Below are positions 1 through 9,800 of a stretch of DNA of 64,000 nt, piece after piece. This DNA is from an uncultured Bryobacterales bacterium (GTDB lineage: Bacteria; Acidobacteriota; Terriglobia; Bryobacterales; UBA6623), in assembly GCA_951813065.1 (NCBI GenBank), contig CATOTH010000006.1, positions 310,001-374,000 of the forward strand, read 5' to 3'. Positions within the stretch are counted from its first letter, which is position 1; every line of letters begins with the position of its first letter. Both the position numbers and the translations under genes were made by a program. The notes under the pieces were generated by a model. That model saw only the letters and a program-made list of their open reading frames with translations. It was not told the origin of the DNA and did no database searches.

Positions 1-407
1 AGCGTGCATCGCGTGCCTTTCAGTGCCTCGATGTAGCGCCGCGTCAGAGTCGCGACGCCACATGCCCTCTGAATCAGGTTCAATGCGGTGCGCTCTAGCG
101 TAAGCAGGCGCCGAGCCGAGCCCTCCACCCTTGCGAAGACGAATTCGGCCTCCAGTTCGCTCCCGTCCGGGAACAGCAATTCAACACGCTCTTCCTGGTA
201 CAGCATTTCCAGCAGCGGCGTGCCCGCGAGAACCAGCGACTCCCGCGTGAGAAAATACCCCCGGGCCTGAGCGTTCTCGGCTACGCACGCCTCCGTGGTG
301 AGGTCGCCGTCACCAACATCTTCTGCTAGTGCGAGTGCGATCAGGTTAGCTACTCTCGGATCTCTCCAGCCAGGCGATGTCACCAGGTGGTGCGGTGTGG
401 AAGGCAT
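1..407 (-). CDS. nadC: Nicotinate-nucleotide pyrophosphorylase (carboxylating), N-terminal part; truncated by the window edge
   Basis: The minus-strand translation from the ATG at 405-407 gives about 135 residues that read as the N-terminal domain of quinolinate phosphoribosyltransferase. An acidic 'ALAEDVGDGDLTT' segment is followed by the family core 'RTALNLIQRACGVATLTRRY' near the left edge. The enzyme makes nicotinate mononucleotide from quinolinate and PRPP in cytoplasmic de novo NAD synthesis. The catalytic C-terminal barrel lies outside the window. The start sits 9 bp after the stop of the upstream reductase gene, so the three minus-strand genes 417-2046 plus nadC look like one transcript. 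I see no defect in the visible part. Confidence 0.9.
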   Translation of the reverse strand, partial: MPSTPHHLVTSPGWRDPRVANLIALALAEDVGDGDLTTEACVAENAQARGYFLTRESLVLAGTPLLEMLYQEERVELLFPDGSELEAEFVFARVEGSARRLLTLERTALNLIQRACGVATLTRRYIEALKGTRCT

Positions 408-416
408 GGCTTCGAG

Positions 417-1403
417 CTACTGGCTAGTGCGGGGTCCTTCGGATCGCGGGGCGAAGAGAACGCGCGTTGCAGCGTCGATTGCGCGCAGCGTCGGAACGTC
501 GACATGGTTCCTGCCGGCAAGCTCGATGACGGCGCCAAGCAGCGCGTCCAACTCTGGATCTCGACCGCGTTCGAGATCTTGGAGCATGGAGGTCTTATGG
601 TACCCAGCGGCCCGAGCGCCCTCGATTCGACGCTCGTTGGAGATTGCGATCTGAACGCCCACGGCGGCGGCGACCTGCCGGATCTCGTCCATCATTGAGC
701 GAATCAGCCCGTGTCCGTCGGAGGAGTCGATCAAATCGCGCAAGGTCTTTCCAGTGAGTGCGCTCAGCGGGTTCAGAGCGCCGTTCCCCATCAACTTGAC
801 CCAGAGCTCGTGTCGGATATTATTGCGGACGGGTGCCTTGAGACCGACCGACTGGAAGGCTGAGGAAAGCGTCAGGATGCGCTCGGTCCTGCCACCCGCG
901 GGCTCCCCGAGAGGCAGGCGTGCGCCGGAGGAATGTACGACTTGACCGGGCTCGGCTAGCGCGCTTGAGAAGTACACGATGGACCCGATCACGAGCGAAC
1001 CCGGAATGTGGCGCTCAATCACGCCTCCGGGGTCCACGGCGGCTATTGGACTGTCTGCGCCTTCCACGCCGTGGAAATACCACCACGGCATCCCATTCTG
1101 CATGGAAACGAACGATGTATGTGGGCCTTTCAAGTGCTCGACCAGGGGCGCGATTTGTGTCAGAGAGCTTGCTTTTACCCCGAGCAAGACGTAGTCGACC
1201 GGTCCTATCTCAGCTGGTGACGAAGTGGCTCTGACCTGGTAGACGCGCTCCCCGAACAGGGCACTTCGAACCTGCAGTCCGCTAGTCTGTAGAGCCTCGA
1301 GATGCTTGCCCCGGGCAATGAACGCCACTTCATGGCCGCCTTCAAGCAGTCGTGTGCCAAGAAACCCGCCTACGGCCCCTGATCCATACACCGCGACTCT
1401 CAT
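417..1403 (-). CDS. Ketopantoate reductase-like (ApbA/PanE family) dehydrogenase
   Basis: The 328-residue protein starts at 'MRVAVYGSGAVGG', the NADP-binding Rossmann glycine motif. A longer reading to 1520 would overlap the upstream gene and lacks homology-like sequence, so the start at 1403 is preferred. Further family marks are 'QNGMPW' around residue 100 and the catalytic-lysine region 'ELWVKLMGNGALNPLSAL' near residue 190. Family members reduce 2-dehydropantoate to pantoate (CoA synthesis), but many ApbA/PanE homologues act on other 2-oxo acids, so the substrate is open. It lies 13 bp downstream of a hydrolase gene and 9 bp upstream of nadC, consistent with an operon. Confidence 0.85.
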   Translation of the reverse strand: MRVAVYGSGAVGGFLGTRLLEGGHEVAFIARGKHLEALQTSGLQVRSALFGERVYQVRATSSPAEIGPVDYVLLGVKASSLTQIAPLVEHLKGPHTSFVSMQNGMPWWYFHGVEGADSPIAAVDPGGVIERHIPGSLVIGSIVYFSSALAEPGQVVHSSGARLPLGEPAGGRTERILTLSSAFQSVGLKAPVRNNIRHELWVKLMGNGALNPLSALTGKTLRDLIDSSDGHGLIRSMMDEIRQVAAAVGVQIAISNERRIEGARAAGYHKTSMLQDLERGRDPELDALLGAVIELAGRNHVDVPTLRAIDAATRVLFAPRSEGPRTSQ

Positions 1404-1416
1404 GCAATAACGCCGA

Positions 1417-2046
1417 CTACCGCCAAGCAGCTCGGAGCGTGTCCTCGAGCGCGTCAAGGCGGTTTGCGAAGAAGTGGTCCTGCGCATCGATCCAAGTGAG
1501 TGTCTTGGGGCCCGCTGCAAACTCGAAGACTCGTTCCATCGCGGCGCGGCTTCCGAACTCGTCGTTGGTGCTGTGAATGAAGGCCTTCGGACACCCGCAC
1601 TGGCTCAGGAAGCTCCAGTCATGCGTGTTGACTGGCGTTCCGACCGCAAGGATTCGATCCACTCCCGGTTCGCCACAGCAGACCCGAAGCGAGACTCGCG
1701 ATCCGAAGGAGAATCCGCCAATGGCGATCGGTTTGCCGGGATACCGGTCCAGCATGTAGCGCATGGCCGCGCGCAAGTCATCCTGCTCGCCCCGACCGCC
1801 GTCGTATGTTCCAGCGCTCCGCCCGACACCCCGAAAGTTGAAGCGCAGAACAGCGGCAGCTGCGCTCCGGGCGGAGCGGGCCATTCTGTACACCACCTTG
1901 TTGTGCATGGTGCCCCCGTACTGAGGGTGCGGATGGCAGATGACCGCAGCTCGGTCGATCTTGTCGTGAGAGTCCGGCTCTTCCAAGAGGGCCTCCAGCG
2001 GACCCTCTGGTCCGCTGAGGAGAATCGAGTTGAGCTTGCGAGCCAT
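1417..2046 (-). CDS. Alpha/beta hydrolase, COG2945-type
   Basis: This is a 209-residue cytoplasmic alpha/beta hydrolase without signal peptide. 'CHPHPQYGGTMHNKVV' near the N terminus is the hallmark of the COG2945 hydrolase group. 'GGFSFGS' around residue 110 carries the serine nucleophile, 'STNDEFG' the probable acid and 'AQDHFF' the histidine. The length matches the compact group of about 200-220 residues. It is first in a minus-strand run with the reductase and nadC, and is divergent from the sulfatase gene starting at 2294, with about 250 bp between them that should hold both promoters. The physiological substrate is unknown. Confidence 0.8.
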   Translation of the reverse strand: MARKLNSILLSGPEGPLEALLEEPDSHDKIDRAAVICHPHPQYGGTMHNKVVYRMARSARSAAAAVLRFNFRGVGRSAGTYDGGRGEQDDLRAAMRYMLDRYPGKPIAIGGFSFGSRVSLRVCCGEPGVDRILAVGTPVNTHDWSFLSQCGCPKAFIHSTNDEFGSRAAMERVFEFAAGPKTLTWIDAQDHFFANRLDALEDTLRAAWR

Positions 2047-2293
2047 GTGGGATCGTCAATGCTGTGGAACCGAGCAGTTTGCCGGTTGACGCGAACGACC
2101 AAGCTAGAGGGCACGCCGAACCCGTCTACCGCTGAGCGGTGGGTAGTTCGCAACCGAAGGCTGCTTTCATTATGGGCGGACCCACGCCTCCCGATCCCTG
2201 TTGACGTTGCATGATCCCCGCGCAGCCCGTATCATGGGCGCGCCTGACCGGCCCATTCCATACCCGGCGGGACTGTCCGCGAGATTTGTGAGC

Positions 2294-3805
2294 ATGGCAA
2301 TCATGGACGGGCTGCCGAGACCGCTCCAGGCATTCTCCGGAGGGAGTGCCTGGGTGTGCGGGGTGTTCCTGTTGGCCGCGTCCTGCTCAGTTGAGCCGGC
2401 GAACAGCCCGCTGGAGCGCCCCAATGTGCTCTTCATTGCGGTAGACGATCTCAATGTTGCGCTCGGGACATACGGTGAGTATCCGACCGCCAAGACCCCC
2501 AATATCGACCGCTTGGCGGCCGAAGGAATTCGATTTGACCGAGCATACGCGCAGGATCCACTCTGCAACCCTTCGCGCACCTCATTCCTGAGCGGTAGAA
2601 GGCCCGCGTCAACGAACGTCTATGGAAATTTCAAGGCACCCCGGGACCACATGGGCGATGTTGTGATGCTTCCCGAGTATTTTCGTGCAAACGGCTATTT
2701 CACAGCACGGGTGGGTAAGATCGCCCATGGCCGCTACGAGGGCTCCGTGGAGTGGGACATTTCCGAGAACGCGGCTCGCAGGGAGCACTACCTTCCCGGG
2801 GCGGATCGATCGGAGGTTCGTGACAACTCGTGGATCGAAGGGGCTGAAGACGGACTGTCGAGAGCCGAGATACTCGGTCATTTGGGGCGCCCGACGGGGA
2901 TGCCGCTCACGTGGCGCGCCACGGATGAGACCGAAGACGAAACACCGGACGGTCAAACGACTCGCAGGGTGGTTGAAATCATGCGAGCGAACCGCGACAA
3001 GCCCTTCTTCATTGGCGCCGGTTTTCACAAGCCGCACCAGCCTTGGGTCGCACCGGCAACTTTCTTCGAACAGCACCCTGTTAGTGAAGTGGAGCTTCCC
3101 GGCGGGCCGCCGGACGACACCGAGGACATCCCGGCGCCCGCGCTCGGTGGCTACCCGGAGGATCCGGATCACAGCCAGGATCAACAGCGGCAGGCGATTG
3201 CCGCATACCACGCAACTGTGACCTTGATCGACGTCCAGGTTGGGTTGCTCCTGGATGCCTTGGTGGAACTCGAGCTGGAGAGGTCGACCATCGTCGTCTT
3301 CGTCAGCGACCACGGCTTCCACCTCGGCGAGCACGGCGGATTGTGGCGTAAGCACACCCAATTCGAAGAATCAACCCGAGTGCCGCTGATTCTGAGAGTG
3401 CCCGGAGGCACAGCGGGCACTCCAACGAGTGCGCTGGTCGAACTCGTGGACCTCTATCCAACCTTGACTGATTTGTGTGGATTGCCCGCGCCTGAAGGGC
3501 TCGAAGGGACGAGTTTCCGGCCGGTGCTTGAGGATCTTGGAAGACCGTGGAAGGAGGCGGTTTTTTCGGAAGCGAAGAGAAACGGGGCTCATGGTCGGTC
3601 GGTGCGTACCGCGCGGTACCGGTTTACGGAGTGGACGCCACTCGATGGAAATGGTCCGCCGGAGTTCGAGCTGTACGACGTCGAGAAGGACCCGAAGGAG
3701 TATGACAACCTGGCATCGACACCAGCAGGCATAGAGATCATTCACCACTTGGCGGAAACGCTCGAATCTGGCTGGCAGGCCGCGGTGCCGGGGGATAAGA
3801 ATTGA
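2294..3805 (+). CDS. Exported sulfatase, iduronate-2-sulfatase-like
   Basis: The sulfatase fold starts at 'RPNVLFIAVDDLN', with the first metal-binding aspartates. The catalytic motif C-N-P-S-R lies about 91 residues from the chosen ATG, where Cys would be converted to formylglycine. 'GKIAHGRYEG' and 'VSDHGFHLGEHGGLWRK' supply further active-site residues. The start at 2294 puts a hydrophobic stretch and a lipobox-like 'LLAASC' at the N terminus, so the product is probably a lipoprotein; a longer reading to 2201 would bury the signal. Residue order and spacing resemble iduronate-2-sulfatase/choline-sulfatase-like enzymes. The sulfated substrate cannot be told. No formylglycine-generating enzyme gene is in the window. 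Confidence 0.9.
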   Translation: MAIMDGLPRPLQAFSGGSAWVCGVFLLAASCSVEPANSPLERPNVLFIAVDDLNVALGTYGEYPTAKTPNIDRLAAEGIRFDRAYAQDPLCNPSRTSFLSGRRPASTNVYGNFKAPRDHMGDVVMLPEYFRANGYFTARVGKIAHGRYEGSVEWDISENAARREHYLPGADRSEVRDNSWIEGAEDGLSRAEILGHLGRPTGMPLTWRATDETEDETPDGQTTRRVVEIMRANRDKPFFIGAGFHKPHQPWVAPATFFEQHPVSEVELPGGPPDDTEDIPAPALGGYPEDPDHSQDQQRQAIAAYHATVTLIDVQVGLLLDALVELELERSTIVVFVSDHGFHLGEHGGLWRKHTQFEESTRVPLILRVPGGTAGTPTSALVELVDLYPTLTDLCGLPAPEGLEGTSFRPVLEDLGRPWKEAVFSEAKRNGAHGRSVRTARYRFTEWTPLDGNGPPEFELYDVEKDPKEYDNLASTPAGIEIIHHLAETLESGWQAAVPGDKN

Positions 3806-4060
3806 AGGCCAACTGCCATGCGGTCGAATCCCTGATTGTCTCGACCCTGCAGGCCTCGTCGAACGAATCAGACGGCACAAAGCCAGGACGAGGATTGGTT
3901 CCGAACACCAAGGCAGTCAAGCCAGCGCCCTAGGACACGAGTTCGAACCATCGTGCTGCCACATCGCCTATGAGGCCCGGCTTCACGACCCTTGTGAGCA
4001 TTCACGAATGCCAGGAGAGGGGAGTGGACCAGCAAAGGTCGATCCAGCGCTGCTCCGGGA

Positions 4061-5521
4061 TCAAGGAACCGTGTTAGCGAGTCGCTGCAGGGAAGACAGG
4101 AGTTGTGCCTCGATCCTCTCTGACGCCTGGATCTCGACCCGGCTGGTGCCGAGCCAGGTTTCGTAACCACCCAATGCGTGATGTTCTGGGGTGGGCAGGT
4201 ATCCTTCGGCACCGTTCGCAAGGCTGATGACGAACGTCTGTTGCAGGGGGCTGGCGCGCTTGATCGCGAGCCCAGTCTCGACGAATGTTTCGAATGGCAG
4301 GGCGGCAATGCCCAAGTCGCCAATGCGGACAGCTTGCAAGATCACGGAAACATCATCAGGCCCGTCATGCAGGTCGATCGCCCGCTGGGCATAGATGTGA
4401 CGCCTGGTGAGTTCGGACGGGGAGACGCCTTGGAGAATTGTCCTTGACTGCTCCAGAATCTGACGCGTGGGCTTGCGCCGAGTCAATGTCAGCTCGGTCT
4501 GCTCCATCGCGATTCTGGCCTCGCGCATGTGCTCGATTCCGCTATGGGCCTGAGCCACGGCATCGGCGAGTTTGCCCGCCACGTTGCGAACCTGCTCGAA
4601 GGGTTCCTTCCGCACACGGGGCGTCGAGAAATCGATGTTGTTGATGTTTCCGCTGGTCCCGTTGGAAAGGGCGCCAACGAAACCGTCGCCGCCATTGAGA
4701 CGCGTGGTGATCGCACGCGAGAACTCTCCGAAGTAGTCTGCGGACACCATTCCCGCAGGGATGTTCCCGACGTAGTGTAAGGAATAGTTGGCCAAGACGG
4801 CGAGCGGTTCCCCCGCGACTGACCTTATCGAGAGCGCGACGGCCTCAGTGTCTACCGGCCCAGACGGCTTGACGAGATCTGGGCTGGCGGCGGGAGGGTT
4901 CATCCGCACTTGGTCGGTCGTGCCGCCAAACGGGTCCGGAGGGATTGTTCCCTCCTTCATAAACCAGCGCCGGTTGAACACCTTGTCCGCAAGCTCGGTG
5001 CTGGCCCATCCGATCTCGACAGGCTCGAGTCTCTCGAAGGCTCTGGCGATCGACGCGGCGATACCGTCAATCAGTTGGCGGGAGTACCGCTCTTCGTTTT
5101 GCATGCTCGGGGCCGGTTCGGGGCCACGCAGCCCAACGCCCGGAGCCGGGGGCGGGGCGGTGTGAGTATGAGTCGCGGCAATCAGCATGCGATCAGCCGG
5201 GATGCCCGTCTCGGCTTGAGCTTGGCGCTTGGCTTCGTCGAGAGTCTCCCTGGGGACGTAGCAGCTGTCCACGATGGCAATCGCAACCGTCTCCGTGCCA
5301 TCGGCCAACACGAGTGCTCGGGAGTTCAGCGCGTCGTGGGCTCCGGTTGCGGGCCTATACCGGAATGAACCGATCAGCGGGAGGGGCAAGTCTCTCGGTG
5401 TGATGTCTACAGCCGCCGCACCAGCTTGGAGTTCCGAACGACTCTCGATGGCGCACGAAGGAGCTGCTAGCGCGATCCATCCGGCCGCAACCGCCACGAG
5501 GACTAGTTCAAGTTTTTTCAT
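4061..5521 (-). CDS. Neutral/alkaline ceramidase-like lipoprotein
   Basis: The 486-residue protein begins with a signal ending in 'LAAPSC' (lipobox-like). It continues with 'LQAGAAAVDITP', the opening of the neutral/alkaline non-lysosomal ceramidase N-terminal domain. 'AATHTHTAPP' around residue 115 provides the zinc-binding histidines, and 'LANYSLHYVGN' near residue 245 another conserved histidine segment. True ceramidases are longer (about 650 residues or more) and have a C-terminal Ig-like domain. This protein has only the N-terminal module, as in many bacterial homologues of unknown substrate. It converges on the sulfatase gene across 255 bp in which I see no gene or clear hairpin. Confidence 0.8.
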   Translation of the reverse strand: MKKLELVLVAVAAGWIALAAPSCAIESRSELQAGAAAVDITPRDLPLPLIGSFRYRPATGAHDALNSRALVLADGTETVAIAIVDSCYVPRETLDEAKRQAQAETGIPADRMLIAATHTHTAPPPAPGVGLRGPEPAPSMQNEERYSRQLIDGIAASIARAFERLEPVEIGWASTELADKVFNRRWFMKEGTIPPDPFGGTTDQVRMNPPAASPDLVKPSGPVDTEAVALSIRSVAGEPLAVLANYSLHYVGNIPAGMVSADYFGEFSRAITTRLNGGDGFVGALSNGTSGNINNIDFSTPRVRKEPFEQVRNVAGKLADAVAQAHSGIEHMREARIAMEQTELTLTRRKPTRQILEQSRTILQGVSPSELTRRHIYAQRAIDLHDGPDDVSVILQAVRIGDLGIAALPFETFVETGLAIKRASPLQQTFVISLANGAEGYLPTPEHHALGGYETWLGTSRVEIQASERIEAQLLSSLQRLANTVP

Positions 5522-5641
5522 CGGGTCTTGTCATCTGGGTCGGAGCCGCTGCCAGCGGCGCGTGTCTATCCCAAGGATGGGTATGGGAAGAATCCCGGCT
5601 AGGAGATCTGAATCCGGAGCCTGCCATATGGGATCTCCCGC

Positions 5642-5974
5642 TCAGCGCGACGCGCTGTTGTTCAGCACTCGGGTGATCCAGCTGTTGATACTCAGTCCGC
5701 TCTCCGATGCTGATCGGGCCACGCGCTGGTGCAGGTCCGGGCCAAGCCGAACATTGAGCTTGCCCGAGAATGGCTTCCTAGGTTCGACACCATCCTCTCG
5801 GCAAGACTCCAAGTATTCGTCGATGGATCGGTGGAACTCACTTCGAATCCCCTCGACATCGATTGCCTCAAAAGTGGCGATCGGATAGGGGCCGCTGTTG
5901 ACGACCCGTCCATGAAGACGCCCCACGGACTCGTCGAGTTCGACCTCGGCGGCATATCCCTTGTACTCCATCAT
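5642..5974 (-). CDS. hicB: HicB-family antitoxin
   Basis: The 110-residue protein opens with the HicB fold 'YKGYAAEVELDESVGRLHGR', followed by 'GIRSEFHRSIDEYLESCRE'. It ends with a ribbon-helix-helix-like DNA-binding segment, 'KLNVRLGPDLHQRVARSASE'. It would neutralise the HicA mRNA interferase and bind the shared promoter. Its ATG overlaps the hicA stop by 4 bp, so the pair is translationally coupled in the toxin-first order usual for hicAB. It ends in TGA, which shows that UGA is an ordinary stop in this genome. Confidence 0.85.
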   Translation of the reverse strand: MMEYKGYAAEVELDESVGRLHGRVVNSGPYPIATFEAIDVEGIRSEFHRSIDEYLESCREDGVEPRKPFSGKLNVRLGPDLHQRVARSASESGLSINSWITRVLNNSASR

Positions 5975-6324
5975 GGGCTGACTCCTATCGATTCCAGGAA
6001 AGCGGCGATGTCTCGCACCGTCGCTCTCCCGGTTTCCATCTCTGGGTGGGGGCGATGTACCACCATCCTGTCCGCTCCCTTCTTCAACAGCACACGCGAA
6101 CCCGAGCGCTGAGAGACCTCAATGCCTACCGCCTCAAGCATCGTGACAATGTCCGTCCACCGAATACCTGATGGCGTCGGCTTCTTGAACATGCTCTCCA
6201 AGATGCGGTGATGCTTCGCTCTCGTAACGAGGTAATAGTACCAAATACAGTACTGGCCTGCAAATTCGTCACACGTACCGCCACCCTTCCGAGTTTCTCC
6301 ATAGATCGGTGATCTCGAGAGCAA
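5971..6324 (-). CDS. hicA: HicA-family mRNA interferase toxin
   Basis: The HicA double-stranded-RNA-binding-like core is clear from 'KHHRILESMFKKPTPSGIRW' through 'VSQRSGSRVLLKKGADRMVVHRPHPE'. The last segment contains the conserved catalytic histidine (HRPHP). The long reading starts at 6324. An internal ATG at 6192 would cut off the conserved 'KHHRILESMF' part, so the true start is probably between them and is uncertain. HicA toxins cleave mRNA independently of the ribosome. The gene stands alone with hicB between metabolic genes, a common position for a stray toxin-antitoxin pair. Confidence 0.8.
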   Translation of the reverse strand: MLSRSPIYGETRKGGGTCDEFAGQYCIWYYYLVTRAKHHRILESMFKKPTPSGIRWTDIVTMLEAVGIEVSQRSGSRVLLKKGADRMVVHRPHPEMETGRATVRDIAAFLESIGVSP

Positions 6325-6345
6325 CCCGAAACTTCATTCTTCGTC

Positions 6346-6750
6346 ATGGCGCCCAGTACGCGCTATCAGAACAAGAGCTTTGACGAGTTTGAAGAGGGCT
6401 GGAAGACCATACACACCGCCGTTCACGGCATCATCGACGCCTTGCGCCAGGACTATCCGGAGACCACTTTTTTCTGCATCCCGCACGGACGAGTCTTGGT
6501 GGAACTGTGGCGCCGTTTCGACAACGGGAAGTTGCCGGAGGTCTCGGAGCTCAAGAGCCTCGACAACCCCAGCATCTTCAAAGACAATACGGGGCACGGA
6601 GGCGAAGTGGTCATGACGACAGGAACTTTGCTCTGGCTTGCGACGATTTACAAAGCTGATCTCGCCCAATACGAATGGGATCCCCAGACCAAGACCGACC
6701 TGAAAGCCCTGGCCAGAAGATCGCCCAAACCGATCCCTATACTGCACACT
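6346..6750 (+). pseudogene. C-terminal fragment of an SGNH-hydrolase-like exported protein
   Basis: An open plus-strand frame encodes a stretch that looks like real protein for about 130 residues: 'FFCIPHGRVLVELWRRFDNG', then a segment with 'NTGHGGEVV' and 'TTGTLLWLATIYKAD'. It then degenerates into low-complexity sequence antisense to the next gene. The pattern recalls the last third of SGNH-fold secreted proteins of PVC-type bacteria, in which a late Asp/His pair lies close to such a 'GH' motif. No N-terminal part or signal peptide precedes it, and a stop lies in frame at 6310. I read it as a truncated relic rather than a working gene. Confidence 0.45.
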
Positions 6751-6815
6751 AGGCGGCCAAGCAGTCGGGCGGCGCCGCCCGGCTCCCGGAGACTAGGATC
6801 ACGAGTCGCACTGAT

Positions 6816-9800
6816 TCACTGCAGGACCGACACCTGGGAAGGGCCCCTCTGCGTGCCTTCCAGGAATGCCAGCAAGTCGGCCAGCTCCTGCGTACTCAGC
6901 TCCGCATCGAGACCCGCAGGCATTACCGATACTCTCCCGGGACGCACCTCTTCAATCTGCGAGCGCTCAATCCGTTCGCGTTCCTCGGCGCCCGTCGCCA
7001 GTACGATCCAGTCCTCGGTCTCCTCCACTGTGACGCCGCTGTGGATGTCGAATTGCGTTTGGACGATCACCGGTTCGTAGCTGGTGACGAACGACGCGCT
7101 CGGATAGAGCACCGCCTCGAGCAGGTCGCGCCGCTCGCGAATCTGGCCGATCGTGGTCAAGCCAGGCCCGACCTTGCCACCCTGGAAGCCAATTGCATGG
7201 CACGAGATGCAGGCTGTCTTCTCAGCATTGAACACCGCCTGACCGCGACGCACGTCGCCCTCGGGAAGCGACGCCAGCAGGGACTCGAGCCGCTCGGTTT
7301 GTTCGGCCCGATCGGCGTCCAGCGAATTGGCAAAGGCCTTTGCTCGCTCTGCCAGAGATTCCGGGAACGCCGCAAAGAGCGTTTCTACGCTTCCGGCCTG
7401 CAACCCCGGACTCCCACGGCTTTGCTCGAGTGATTCGAGCAGAGCCTCTCCAAGCTCGGCGCTCCCTCCGGAAGCAAACGCGTCAAGAACCCGCGGGAGC
7501 TCCGCCGGTCCCGTCTCCTCGAGCGCCCTGGCCAACTCGAGACGCTGTGCGTCGTCGAGCGCAACACCAGCCAGCGCACGAGCGGCGGTCGCGCGCGTGT
7601 CCGCGTCTCGATCGGCGGCAAGGCTGTCCACCAAGAACGCGAAGGCGGACGAAGGCGTAGCTTCCGCGTCTGACAGCGCGGTTTCGAGCGCCTCGACCCT
7701 CGCGCGGGGCCCCAGGCCTTTGTTCTCGGAAACAGCTAGCAGCGATCTGCGCAACTGATCGCTCGGCCGCTTGAGCGTATTGGCCGCCCGCACGGCGGCC
7801 TTGGCGGTCTCGCCGGTCGCGTCACGCAGGATGCGAGTCAGCGCACTGTCCCATTCCTTAGGTCGCTCTTTGAGCAGCGCTCTGGACATGACTCTCACCG
7901 CGATACGCCGGGAAGCCGGGGAGCCCGACTCGGCAGCGCGCGCCACAACGGAGCGGATTTCCGGTGACTCGGCAAATCGGACAAGTTGGTCCTCAACCGC
8001 TTCCTCGCCCGCCCGCAGTCGTGCCTCAAACGGCCTCGCCAGTTCCGTGCCCCACTCCAGTCGTCGCCCCGCGATCCAAGAAGCCGTCTCGCGCAGCAGC
8101 TCGTCATTGGACGTGAGCAGCGGTACGACCGTGCGCGGTTTCAATGCACTCGGCCGCATCTGATCGAGCGCCAGCAGCGCTGCCCGTCGCGTACGCGCGG
8201 ATGCCGAACGCAGTCCCGTGCGGGTCGCTTCGGGATCAGCAATCTCGATCAGCGCGAACGTCAGCGAGTGAGCAAGGACCTGATCCTCGGCATCCGCCGC
8301 AGCCGCCAGCAACTCGCCTACCGCCTCGCTTTCGTGGATCCTCCCCAGCGCCTCGGCCGCAACGCGGGCCAGGGGTTTCGACTGCTCCAGCAAACCCAGT
8401 AGCGCCGGCGTCGCCTGCGCATCCCGCCAAAGCGATGCGCCATGCGCGGCTGCATGACGCACCGACTCGTCTTCGTCGGCAAGCGCCTGGCGCACCGCCG
8501 CGCGCGCTTCGGGCGTGTCGATCTGCGTGAGCGCCCAAACCGCATTCCTCTTCGCCGTGACCGAACCGTCGACAGTCGCCAGCACTGGTACAGCCGATTC
8601 GCCCATTCCCCCGAGCTCCCGCAGGGCGCGGTCGCGCACGAAGGGCCGCGGGTCGTCTAGCCTGTCGACTAGCTCTGAGGCCGCAACGTCCCAAGCAAGC
8701 TTGACCCCGCGGGGGTCTTCATCCGCCGTCATCCCCTTGCGGCGTATCCGATAGATGGCTCCGGGAACGTCGGCCTTGGCGAGTTGCGACGTCGGACAGC
8801 AGAGCTTGTACCAGCCCCCGGTATCGACTACCAAGAGGCTCCCGTCGGCGTCCTCCATCACGTCCGTCGGGTGAAAGTCCGCATCCGAGGAAACCAGCAG
8901 GTCCGAGTCCTCGCTCTCGAACGTCGCGCCGCTCGGCGACAGCCGATGCCGCAGCGCGCTGTGCGTGTTGAACGTCGTCGAGACCAAGTTCGTCCCCTCG
9001 AACCCAAGCGCTTCGGACTCGATCGCAGCCAACCCTACCGGCGCCGCCGGCCCAAGGTGCGAGATCGGATCGAGATACCCGCCCGTCATTGGATGGGCTT
9101 CGGCTGCGCGGTGCACCCTGCCATACACGCCGCCATAGATCGCGTGGATGACGCCGTCGCGGCGCCCCAACTCCGGAAACTGCAAGAACGTCGACGTCAA
9201 CATGCGCTCGCCCGTCGGCAGAAAGGCGACCTCCACCGGGTTGCTCATTCCGCCGGTCAGCACTGCCTCGATCGGCCCGCCCTCGGGCCGCCGCCTGAAG
9301 ACGTGCGCCGCTTTGGTGACCAGCGTCGAGCCGTCTGTGATCTCGTGCGTCTGCTCGGCGAAGGAGCCCTTGGTCCAGTAGATCCAGCCGTCCGGGCCCT
9401 CGTAGGGGCCGTGCAGATCGTTCGCACAGTTGGTCAGCGTCTTGGCGTCGTACCAAACCTCGCGATGCTCGGCGACGCCGTCGTCGTCGTCGTCCACCAA
9501 CTTCCAGATCACAGGCGGCGCGGTGACATAGACCGCTTCCTTGGTCCACAGCACACCCTCAGGAAACATCAGCTTGTCGGCGAAGACCGTCCGCGAATCG
9601 TAAACGCCGTCCCCGTCTCGATCCTCGAGCCGCAGAATGCTGTGGGGCTTCTCGGCGAGCTGCTCCTCCACAGGAGCGTTGGAACCCGAAGACTCGGCTA
9701 CGTAGAGCCGACCCGCGTCATCCATGTCGACAATCATGGGCCGCTCCACCAGCGGCGGCGCGGCTGCAACTACGACCTCGTAGCCCTCGGGGACGCTGAG